DNA from: Fimbriiglobus sp.
GTDB lineage: Bacteria; Planctomycetota; Planctomycetia; Gemmatales; Gemmataceae
Direction: 5' to 3'
DNA length: 33,314 bases
Assembly: GCA_022841795.1 (NCBI GenBank)
Contig: JALHQU010000053.1
Span: forward strand, 1-33,314
Position 1 is the stretch's first letter. Each line of letters opens with the position of its first letter. The notes under the pieces are model-generated. The model saw only the letters and a program-made list of their open reading frames with translations, was not told the origin of the DNA and did no database searches. Made by a program: the position numbers and the translations under genes. Shown here in pieces: positions 1 through 6,577 of this stretch.

Positions 1-11
1 TGGATTTCCGA

Positions 12-32
12 CGGCCGGGGTGAACCCGGCCG
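12..32 (-). terminator. Hairpin downstream of the first gene
   Basis: Perfect 8-bp stem (12-19 pairs with 25-32) and a 5-nt loop, 26 bp beyond the stop codon of the minus-strand gene ending at 58. It has no clear U-tract on the minus strand, so it is either a weak or factor-assisted terminator or simply a hairpin. Confidence 0.35.
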
Positions 33-57
33 CTCACGGCTGCGATGTGGTGTCCCG

Positions 58-621
58 TCACTTCTTCATCGGGTCCGTCGCGGCCGGCTTAGCCCCGGCC
101 CCGCCCGCCGCCGCCGGCGGTTCCGCCGCCCCGCCCAGCGCCGGCAGCCCCGCCTTCGGCTGCCCCTGGCGGAACGAGGTCATGTCGTGCCGGCGGATGG
201 CCACTCCGCCGCCGGCCTCGTTCGCCCCCATCGTGTACACCCCGAACTTGCCGGTGGTGGTCTCGGCCACGTACAGGGCAGACTGGCCGGAGCTCACCCA
301 CCCGGTGGTCATCAGGAAGTGGACGTCCTGCTTCGGCGCCACCTCGAACTCGCTCACCAGGTCCACCTCCGCCCAGCCGACGATCTTGCCCTGCGCCTTG
401 TCGATCACCGTGCCGAGCAGCTTGCCGCTCTTGTAGTCGAGCAGCCACACCCCGTCGGACTGCACCCGCGGGTTCAACTGCACCGCCCCGGTGGTCATGA
501 CGAAGTCTTCGTGCCGGTCGTTCGACCCGGCCGACGCCGCCTTCGGCTGGCCCAGCACCAGCACCGCCGCGAACGCCCCGATCCCCAGCCCCGCGGCCAG
601 CCCGCCGAGTACCCCTCGCAT
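58..621 (-). CDS. Secreted hypothetical protein
   Basis: 187 aa. The N-terminus is a typical signal peptide or anchor: Met-Arg, then a hydrophobic Gly/Ala/Leu stretch to about residue 24, with an AxA-like site near residues 29-31. The mature part is small and rich in predicted beta strands. The phrase 'MTTG' occurs twice (about residues 42 and 104), each followed by a strand-like segment, which suggests a repeated fold. The C-terminus is a low-complexity Ala/Gly/Pro tail. The start is supported by a purine-rich ribosome site (GGAGGGGA) a few bases upstream of the ATG at 621. A -10-like CATAAT (642-647, minus strand) lies just upstream, but the matching -35 is poor. No family is recognised. 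It stands alone, divergent from the plus-strand genes that follow. Confidence 0.7.
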   Translation of the reverse strand: MRGVLGGLAAGLGIGAFAAVLVLGQPKAASAGSNDRHEDFVMTTGAVQLNPRVQSDGVWLLDYKSGKLLGTVIDKAQGKIVGWAEVDLVSEFEVAPKQDVHFLMTTGWVSSGQSALYVAETTTGKFGVYTMGANEAGGGVAIRRHDMTSFRQGQPKAGLPALGGAAEPPAAAGGAGAKPAATDPMKK

Positions 622-916
622 CGCGGTCCCCTCCGTGCGCGATTATGGGTTCACCCCAAGCGGCGGACGATAGCGTCGGCGGCGGGCGTGTCTAGGCGGA
701 GTTGGGCGTTTTCACTCGCACACCGGGGCGAGCGAAAACGGCTGAAAAACCGCAAGTGGGCCAAGAGGGCCACTTTTGCCCTACACCCCCCCCATCGGCC
801 ATCTTGTTCCCTGGCCGAACGTCGGAACGATCCGACTGGCACGATTTTCGGGGTCGTGCCTTCCAGCCCCGCCCGGTATGCTGATCCCGTCCACCTCTCC
901 CGTCTTCCGGTGTTCC
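622..916. other. Intergenic region between divergent genes
   Basis: About 295 bp separate the minus-strand gene starting at 621 from the plus-strand gene starting at 917. I see no convincing coding frame. A 9-bp stem with one G-G mismatch and an AAGA loop lies near 751-772 and is followed by a short T run (plus strand); it could be a leader structure or chance. A TATGCT at 877-882 is a possible -10 for the downstream gene, but no clear -35 goes with it. Confidence 0.4.
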
Positions 917-2098
917 ATGCCCCGCAAGTCGTCCGCCGTCAACCAACAGACGGTGACCGCCGCCGTTCAACTATTCCTCCGCCTGCCGCGAGCGATGCGG
1001 TGGGGGCTGGCTGTGTTGGCGGTCGCCGGCGGGCTGATCTACATGTACACGGCCGGGCACCACGCCGGCCCGGACGCCGCCGCCCAGCAGGGCATCGCCG
1101 CCGACGGCGAGAACGAGTTCGTGTTCTGCTTCTGGAACGTGGAGAACCTGTTCGACGACAAGGACGACAAGCGGAATAACATCGACGAGGAGTACGACAA
1201 CCCGTTCGCCCTGAACCCGAAGCTGCGGGAGCTGAAGTACGACCGCATCACGTCCGCCCTGCTGAAGATGAACGACGGCAAAGGGCCGGACGTCATCACC
1301 TGCTGCGAGGTGGAGAGCGTGCGGGCGGCCGAACTGCTGCGGGACGCGCTGAACGCCAAGCTGAAGGAGGCGAAGAAGGACGACAAACTCCAGTACAAGT
1401 TCCTCGCCATGCAGAACCTGGAGGCCGGTCGGCACATCGCCCCGTGCGTCATCAGCCGGGTGAACGTGGACGTGCGGAACGTCAAGCTCATTAAAAAGCC
1501 GCTCCGCATCCTGGAGGCGCACCTGTACGTGAACGGGGCGGACCTGTGCATCCTGGCGGCGCACTGGACCAGCCAGCTGAAGCAGCGGGACGGGAGCGAC
1601 GGGGACAGCGGGCGGGAGAAGTACGCCAACACCATCTACGAGCGGTTCCGCGAGCTGAACAAGAAGGACCCGAACTGCGACGTACTCATCTGCGGCGACT
1701 TCAACGACACCCCGGACGCCGACCCGGTCGCCAAGAACCTGGGGGCGACCGCCGACAAGACGAAGGTGAAGCCGACCACCGACCCGAACAACGAGCCGTT
1801 CCTGCTCAACCTGATGGGCGGCAAAGACCCGGCCAAGTTCGGCACCCTGTGGTACAGCGGCAAGCCGCTCATCTACGACCAGATCATCCTGTCGCCGGGC
1901 ATGCTGGACACGAAAGGCTGGAGCGCCGACCCGGCCAGCGTGGCGACGATCACCGCCGGCCTCACCCGGCCGGGGGCCACCCGCCGCGAGCCGTGGCGGT
2001 TCGGCGACCCGGACAAGGAGGTGAAGGACGCCGACCGCGGGTTCGCCGACCACTTCCCGGTGGTGGTGAAGATCAAGGTGGAACCGCCGAAGAAGTAA
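917..2098 (+). CDS. Endonuclease/exonuclease/phosphatase (EEP) family protein, membrane-anchored or secreted
   Basis: 393 aa from the ATG at 917. In-frame alternatives at 776 and 878 add a Pro/Ser-rich stretch that does not look like protein. Residues ~27-46 form a single hydrophobic segment after a basic start, so the catalytic domain is probably outside the cytoplasm. EEP (DNase I-like) landmarks are visible: the WNVENLFD opening motif (~73-80), a CEVES acidic site, HWTSQ, GDFND (Asp261, Asn263, Asp264) and the closing ADHFPV with Asp378-His379. In this family these residues bind Mg2+ and hydrolyse phosphodiesters or phosphomonoesters. The substrate (nucleic acid, lipid headgroup, inositol phosphate) cannot be told from the sequence. 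The next gene starts 16 bp downstream, so the two are likely co-transcribed. Confidence 0.85.
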   Translation: MPRKSSAVNQQTVTAAVQLFLRLPRAMRWGLAVLAVAGGLIYMYTAGHHAGPDAAAQQGIAADGENEFVFCFWNVENLFDDKDDKRNNIDEEYDNPFALNPKLRELKYDRITSALLKMNDGKGPDVITCCEVESVRAAELLRDALNAKLKEAKKDDKLQYKFLAMQNLEAGRHIAPCVISRVNVDVRNVKLIKKPLRILEAHLYVNGADLCILAAHWTSQLKQRDGSDGDSGREKYANTIYERFRELNKKDPNCDVLICGDFNDTPDADPVAKNLGATADKTKVKPTTDPNNEPFLLNLMGGKDPAKFGTLWYSGKPLIYDQIILSPGMLDTKGWSADPASVATITAGLTRPGATRREPWRFGDPDKEVKDADRGFADHFPVVVKIKVEPPKK

Positions 2099-2113
2099 CG
2101 CCCGGGTGCCTCA

Positions 2114-2467
2114 ATGCCCTTCTTCACCACCAAGATGACGCTCGGGGGGAAGCTGTCCCTCTACCTGATGGTGACCGTCACCCCGGTCGCCCTGTTCGAT
2201 GCATGTGCAGGCCGTGGCCGCGTGGCCGAGTGGGTGGTGATGTCGGTCGGGTTCCCGCTGATGTACATCCCGTGGTTGGTCGAGCGACTTCACTTCGAGA
2301 AGACCGATTGGGAGTGGGTTCCGAGGTGGCTCCTGTTGCTGATGCACATTCTGCTGTGGGTCGGCAGTTGCTACCTGTGGGGGCATGTCATCGCCGCGGG
2401 TGTCTGGCTGGTTCGACCGCTGCTCGGAAAAGATGGCGACGAGCCGGTGGAAGGCGACGGTCAGTAG
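2114..2467 (+). CDS. Small multi-pass membrane protein of unknown function
   Basis: 117 aa. Hydrophobic segments lie at about residues 14-30, 40-56 and 70-98, the last long enough for one or two passes. The tail after ~103 is short and acidic. Trp is abundant. No family is recognised. It starts 16 bp after the stop of the EEP-family gene on the same strand, which suggests an operon and possibly a membrane partner for that enzyme. Codon use is less strongly GC-biased than that of neighbours. Confidence 0.7.
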   Translation: MPFFTTKMTLGGKLSLYLMVTVTPVALFDACAGRGRVAEWVVMSVGFPLMYIPWLVERLHFEKTDWEWVPRWLLLLMHILLWVGSCYLWGHVIAAGVWLVRPLLGKDGDEPVEGDGQ

Positions 2468-2485
2468 AAATACCCCGCCGGCTCC

Positions 2486-2515
2486 TTGCCCCCCCCCGGA
2501 ATCGGCTGGTATATT
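2486..2515 (+). promoter_or_regulatory. Candidate sigma70-type promoter for the TatA-like gene
   Basis: TTGCCC (2486-2491), an 18-bp spacer and TATATT (2510-2515) lie in the gap between the small membrane protein and the TatA-like gene. TATATT stands out in this GC-rich DNA. The predicted start near 2522 leaves a ~90-nt leader. Confidence 0.4.
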
Positions 2516-2611
2516 GCCAGTGGCCGTGTCAACGACCGGCCGCAGGCCGGGTGGGTTCACCTTCGACCTCCTCCCGAAACCGTTCCCGCGTCTGACTTCC
2601 GGAGGATGGCT

Positions 2612-2899
2612 ATGTTCGCGTTTATTCCCGGCCTCGGCGTCCCGGAGATGATCGTCCTGCTGCTGCTGGGCGTGCTGCTGTTCGGCCGCAAGCTGCCGGA
2701 CATCGGTCGGTCGCTGGGCAAGACTGTCACCGAGTTCAAGAAGGGGTGGAGCGGACTGGAAGACGAGGTGAACACCGGGGCGTCGAAGGGGGCCATCGAG
2801 CCGGAGCCGGTCCGCCCGCCGCAGCGGGTGACGCCGTCCGGCGCCCCGAAGTTCGACGACGCCCCGGCCCCCGCGTCCAACCTGCCGCCGAAAGTGTGA
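2612..2899 (+). CDS. tatA: Sec-independent protein translocase, TatA/TatE family
   Basis: 95 aa. The ATG at 2612 is preferred over the in-frame ATG at 2606, because GGAGG (2601-2605) is ideally spaced for 2612 and touches 2606. The order is typical of TatA: a short N-terminus (FIPGLGVPE), a hydrophobic helix (~11-24), the FGRKLPDIGRSLG hinge and amphipathic helix, an acidic stretch, then a Pro/Ala-rich tail. TatA oligomers form the conducting part of the twin-arginine pathway, which exports folded proteins. TatB and TatC are not in this window; TatB-like function cannot be excluded from sequence. The hydrolase at 22085-23053 has a matching Tat signal. Confidence 0.92.
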   Translation: MFAFIPGLGVPEMIVLLLLGVLLFGRKLPDIGRSLGKTVTEFKKGWSGLEDEVNTGASKGAIEPEPVRPPQRVTPSGAPKFDDAPAPASNLPPKV

Positions 2900-2902
2900 A
2901 CC

Positions 2903-2931
2903 TTGACGCCACGGCGGGCGTCTGCTATCAA
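2903..2931 (+). promoter_or_regulatory. Promoter of tRNA-Val
   Basis: TTGACG (2903-2908), a 17-bp spacer and TATCAA (2926-2931) end 29 bp before the mature tRNA 5' end. This is the best sigma70-like match in the window. It begins right after the stop codon of the TatA-like gene. Confidence 0.6.
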
Positions 2932-2960
2932 ACGAGTCCGGGGTTAGCCCCGGACCCAAC

Positions 2961-3033
2961 GGGCGATTAACTCAGCGGCTAGAGTGCGTTCTTCACACGG
3001 ACGAAGTCACAGGTTCAAATCCTGTATCGCCCA
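2961..3033 (+). tRNA. tRNA-Val (anticodon CAC)
   Basis: Full cloverleaf of 73 nt. The acceptor stem is GGGCGAT/ATCGCCC plus discriminator A. The D stem is ACTC/GAGT, the anticodon stem CGTTC/GGACG, and the 7-nt anticodon loop TTCACAC gives CAC in positions 34-36. A 5-nt variable loop precedes the T stem ACAGG/CCTGT with loop TTCAAAT. CCA is not encoded. It reads GUG codons, which are frequent in the surrounding genes. Its own promoter lies upstream and a strong hairpin follows. Confidence 0.95.
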
Positions 3034-3040
3034 CTCGGCC

Positions 3041-3065
3041 GAAGCCCCTGGTCCCCAGGGGCTTC
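3041..3065 (+). terminator. Terminator hairpin of tRNA-Val
   Basis: Perfect 11-bp stem (3041-3051 with 3055-3065) and a 3-nt loop, followed by TTCATTT. It sits 8 bp after the tRNA. It may also insulate against the minus-strand operon ending at 3105. Part of the sequence (3057-3079) recurs with two mismatches at 18887-18909. Confidence 0.75.
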
Positions 3066-3104
3066 TTCATTTCCCACCCAACTGCCACCGACCGCGGCCT
3101 GCCG

Positions 3105-4514
3105 TCACGGGCGGGTAAGCGTCCACCGGGACGGCTGACCGTTCGGCAGGCCGTCGCACAGCAGCAGCACCTCGAACGTGTTCCCCACCTCACTCAGCAC
3201 CACCAGCCCCTCCGGCCGGCCTCCGCCGGGTGCGTCGAACTCGCCGAGCAGTTGCGGGCCTGGGCCGTTCTCCCCGGCCGGGAGTTGGTCGTTCCCGTCC
3301 CAGAAGTACACGCGGAACGACTGGTCGCCGTCCCCGACCGGGCCGGCCAGCACCAGGAACCCGCCGCTCACCGCCGTCAGGTCGCGGAACCCGCGGCCGC
3401 CGAGCCGCACGTAGCGGACCTGGGCCGTGCCCTTCGGGTCGTCCCACGTGCAGGACAGGACCGGCACGAACCCGTACCGCAGGACCGGCCCGCGGAAGCC
3501 GAAGTGCAGCCGGCCCCCCGTCACCGCCAGCCCTTCGACGTCCAGCCCGTTCTCCTTGCTCGCGCCGAGCATGAACGGGCCGAGGACGGGGTGGCCGGCG
3601 AGGAACGGCGTGAGCGACTTCGGCCCCTCCACGGGGCCGGGCGTGCCGTCCGGGTTGAGCTTGAACCGGAAGAACTGCTCGCGGGACTCTTTCCGCTTCA
3701 CCTCCTCGATCCCCCCGTCGATCTTCCGCGCCCGGCAGTGCGAGCCGGTGAGGTACACGGTGCCGGTCCCGCGGTCGGCGGCGACCCCTTCCAGGTCCAC
3801 CTCCTTGTCACCGGCCGGGAGTTCGACCCGCCCGACCCGCTTGTACCCCGTGCCATCGCGTTTCAGCACCTCCGCGTAGGTCGGCTTCTTTGTCTCGTCG
3901 GACACGAGGACAAGGAGGTCGCCGGTCGCGTCCCCGCCGCTGACCGCGTTCAGGAGTTCCTCCTTGCCATCAAACAGTTTGCCTGCGAACACCACGGCCG
4001 TGCCGTGCGAGGTCGCCCCGGCGTGGTTGGTGAAGGTCGGGCCGGCTTGAGCCGCCGGTGCGATCGCCGGCGTGGCCGCCCCCGCGCCGTACTTCAGGCG
4101 AACGACCGACGCCTGGTTCGCGGCTTCCACCGTGACCACATACAGGTTGTCGAACGTCTGGAGCGGGGGGAACGGGAACGGGGCGCCAAGGAGGGCTGCG
4201 ATCATCTGCGGGACGGTGTTACTGTGTCCGACGACCAGTGTTACGGAGCCGTCCGCCGTTGACGCAACGAACGGGGGGAGGAGCGCGGGCGTCACCGGTT
4301 TCGCCACCACGCCGAGCGCGGTGGCTAACGGCGCGGCCGTCTGCTGGGTCCGCTTGACGCCGCTGGTAAGAACGGCGGTGACGCCGGCCGAACCGGCCAC
4401 GCGGGCGAGTTCCGTGGCTCGTGCGTGGCCCTCCGCGTTCAACTCGATCAACTCGTCGGGGGCGGTCGGCGGCAGGTCGATGTCCGCGTGGCGAACGAAG
4501 AGGACGGTTTTCAT
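3105..4514 (-). CDS. Histidine phosphatase (SixA/PGM-like) fused to DUF3616
   Basis: 469 aa from the ATG at 4514. Residues 1-~145 form a histidine-phosphatase domain: RHA at 8-10 (catalytic His9, Arg8), Arg55 in SGVKRTQQT and the second His97 in VVGHSN, as in SixA-type phosphatases. Residues ~165-469 match the general layout of DUF3616: a predicted beta-rich domain with 'DLEGVAAD...GTVYLTGSH', 'GLDVEGLAV' and repeated strand-turn blocks, probably a propeller-like fold. The substrate is unknown; SixA-type enzymes remove phosphate from His or act on small phosphoesters. No signal peptide is present. It is the last gene of the minus-strand cassette, 71 bp after the subtilase. The fusion itself is the unusual point. 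The domain calls rest on motifs, with no search run. Confidence 0.8.
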   Translation of the reverse strand: MKTVLFVRHADIDLPPTAPDELIELNAEGHARATELARVAGSAGVTAVLTSGVKRTQQTAAPLATALGVVAKPVTPALLPPFVASTADGSVTLVVGHSNTVPQMIAALLGAPFPFPPLQTFDNLYVVTVEAANQASVVRLKYGAGAATPAIAPAAQAGPTFTNHAGATSHGTAVVFAGKLFDGKEELLNAVSGGDATGDLLVLVSDETKKPTYAEVLKRDGTGYKRVGRVELPAGDKEVDLEGVAADRGTGTVYLTGSHCRARKIDGGIEEVKRKESREQFFRFKLNPDGTPGPVEGPKSLTPFLAGHPVLGPFMLGASKENGLDVEGLAVTGGRLHFGFRGPVLRYGFVPVLSCTWDDPKGTAQVRYVRLGGRGFRDLTAVSGGFLVLAGPVGDGDQSFRVYFWDGNDQLPAGENGPGPQLLGEFDAPGGGRPEGLVVLSEVGNTFEVLLLCDGLPNGQPSRWTLTRP

Positions 4515-4585
4515 GGGGCTATCCGGGTGTGGTTCGAGCCGGCCCCGCGGCGGAGCGGGCCGCCGCGGGGCATTGAGTCCGCGCG

Positions 4586-6277
4586 TCAGTCGGCCGCGAA
4601 CGCGTCGGCGGCGGACGGGAGCAGCCGGTTGACCGGGGTGTGCCCGTTCGAATACCCGACCGCCTCGGCCGCGACCGGGACCGCCGGCTCGCTGGCGACC
4701 GACACCCCGCCGGCGGCGACGTTGATGGTCACGCGGGACGAGTTGATGGCGATGGTGACCCCGCCGTCCGCCTTGACCGCCTCGGCCGGCCGGACCGTCT
4801 CGTCGGCCGCCGGCGGGGCGATCGGTTGCAGTTGGGCGATGATCTGCCGCAGGTTCGGCCGGTTGCCGATCCGCTGTGTCTTCGGCCGGCCCGGCGCGTC
4901 CTGCTGCGGCGAGCCGGTCGCCCGCAGGATGGACCGGGCGCCGGCCGGGGTGAGCAGCGGGCGGCCGCGGGCGCGGAGGATGCCCTGGGCGCACCCGAGC
5001 ACCCCGACCACGATCGGCGACGCGCTGGACGTGCCGCTGAACGTGTCCGTGTACCACCTGTCCTTGTCGGCCCCGCCCTGGAGGTCGCCGTACCCGGTGG
5101 TGGTTACCTCCCGGCCCCACCCCTGCGCGTCCACCCGGCGGCCGTAGTTCGAGAACCCGAGGCGGGAGCGGTCCGGGCCGTGGTCGCGGCCGTGGGTGCC
5201 CGGCGGCGGCGCGCCGGCCCCGACCAGTACCGCCCCGGACGTCGGGTTGTTCACGTTGAACGGGTTCCGCCACGCCGCCGGGAACCCGGCCCCCGGGGTG
5301 TTGTAGATGGCCGCGTCCAGGTTCCGCGCGCCGTTTCCGGCGGCCTCCACCACGATCACCCCGCGGGCCACCGCGTACCGGATGGCCGCCAGGTCGTCCG
5401 GCCACCACTCGATGGCGATGTACCCGTCCTGCCCGACCCCGCTGCCGTCCGGCCCGCGGCGGTGGATCTCCAGCAGGAGGATGTCCCCGCGGTTCAGCCG
5501 GTCGGCCGCCAGGCGGATGGCCTGGGCGGTGGGCACGGTGGCGAACGACGCGGCCATCACCCGCGCGTCCGGGCAGATGCCCTCCACCCCCAGCCCGTTC
5601 CGGTCGCCGCTGATCTCGCCCAGCACGGCGGTGCCGTGGTTGTCGTCGGTACTGGCCGAGCCGATCACCACCCCGCCCTGGTTCACCTTCAGGTCTTCGT
5701 GGTTGAACCGCCACCCCCACTCGCAGTCGATGACGTTCACCCCGCGGCCGCGGCCGCCGGGGATGGTCCAGGCGTACCGCGCGTCCACCCCGGCCGGGGC
5801 CGGGTTCAGGTAGATCTGCCGGGCGACGAAGTTCGGGGTGACGGCCGGCGGCTCGTCGGCCGCCGGCGCCATGTCGGCCAGCATCTCCAGGTCGATCGCC
5901 ACCGGCGGCTCGCCCGGCGGCTTCACGTACGCCCCGGCCACCCCCTCGGTGTCACGGAGCCGCTCGGCCAACTCCTCCAGGTCCGCGTCCGGAGCGGACA
6001 CGTGGTAGAACGCCCCCATGTCCGCCTCGCCCGCGCCCGGCATCTCGGCCGCCCGCGCCCGGATGCGGTCCTCGGACACCCCGAACAGCGGCTCGACGGT
6101 GACGCCATCGCCGGCCAGCACCTCGGCCAGACCGCCCACGTCAGCCCCGCCGCGGGACTCGAACCCGGCCGGGGTCATCCGCAGGTCCGCCCCGGCCTCG
6201 GCCACCAGGATCAGTTCGGCTCGACCCGGAGCCGCCCCCGAGGCCGCCGGTCGGGCCGGGGTCTTCTTGCGTGCCAT
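4586..6277 (-). CDS. S8 family serine peptidase (subtilase), probably cytoplasmic
   Basis: 563 aa. There is no signal peptide: the N-terminus is MARKK followed by an Ala/Pro linker. Residues ~20-120 look like a propeptide (strand-helix-strand, ending near 'GVAGAYVKPP'). The catalytic domain is ~150-460 with Asp184 in VIDCEWGW, His214 in DDNHGTAV, oxyanion Asn315 in EAAGNG and Ser417 in SGTSSASP, so the enzyme should be active. The Asp motif is atypical (DCEW instead of DTG/DSG). Residues ~500-535 form a short Val/Ile-rich beta segment of unknown role. The gene starts 12 bp after the small I9-like gene, arguing for joint expression. It could mature itself, or process a partner such as the trypsin-nuclease encoded upstream; the latter is inference. 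Confidence 0.9.
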   Translation of the reverse strand: MARKKTPARPAASGAAPGRAELILVAEAGADLRMTPAGFESRGGADVGGLAEVLAGDGVTVEPLFGVSEDRIRARAAEMPGAGEADMGAFYHVSAPDADLEELAERLRDTEGVAGAYVKPPGEPPVAIDLEMLADMAPAADEPPAVTPNFVARQIYLNPAPAGVDARYAWTIPGGRGRGVNVIDCEWGWRFNHEDLKVNQGGVVIGSASTDDNHGTAVLGEISGDRNGLGVEGICPDARVMAASFATVPTAQAIRLAADRLNRGDILLLEIHRRGPDGSGVGQDGYIAIEWWPDDLAAIRYAVARGVIVVEAAGNGARNLDAAIYNTPGAGFPAAWRNPFNVNNPTSGAVLVGAGAPPPGTHGRDHGPDRSRLGFSNYGRRVDAQGWGREVTTTGYGDLQGGADKDRWYTDTFSGTSSASPIVVGVLGCAQGILRARGRPLLTPAGARSILRATGSPQQDAPGRPKTQRIGNRPNLRQIIAQLQPIAPPAADETVRPAEAVKADGGVTIAINSSRVTINVAAGGVSVASEPAVPVAAEAVGYSNGHTPVNRLLPSAADAFAAD

Positions 6278-6289
6278 GTCATGTCCTCT

Positions 6290-6553
6290 TCAGGAGAGTG
6301 CGGCGGACGGCGGGCCGTCGGCCGGCTTGGGGTACGCCGCCACGACGGCGGGGTGTGCGAGCAGCCGGCCGCAGACGGCGTCCGCCGCGGCGTCCGGCAC
6401 GTCGGCGGAGAACTGGCCGACCAGGTCGGGGTCGGTCGCCCGCGGGTGAAGCGGGGTCAGCTTCACCCCGAGGCGGGCGAGTTCGTGCGCCAGGCCGGCG
6501 TCCGCGTCGGGCGCGGCGGCCACCGCCGGCGTCAGGTGGACCGTGATCCGCAT
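6290..6553 (-). CDS. Small I9-propeptide-like protein (possible peptidase inhibitor or chaperone)
   Basis: 87 aa. The ATG at 6553 has a GGGAGG site 6 bp upstream. The expected pattern is strand (ITVHL, 3-7), helix (~18-28), strand (LVGQFSADV, 44-52), helix (DAAADAVCGRLLAHPAV, 54-70) and strand (VAAYPK, 71-76). This is the ferredoxin-like layout of the subtilisin propeptide/inhibitor I9 family, and the 'HPAVVAAYP' ending resembles the 'PGVxxVEpD' end of I9 domains. It shares the start MRI-V---- with the small protein at 8465-8689. It lies between the trypsin-nuclease (24 bp) and the subtilase (12 bp) on the same strand, so an inhibitor or folding helper of one of them is plausible. The match is by eye and weak on its own. 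Confidence 0.65.
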   Translation of the reverse strand: MRITVHLTPAVAAAPDADAGLAHELARLGVKLTPLHPRATDPDLVGQFSADVPDAAADAVCGRLLAHPAVVAAYPKPADGPPSAALS

Positions 6554-6577
6554 GGCCGCCTCCCCGAACGGGTGGTG

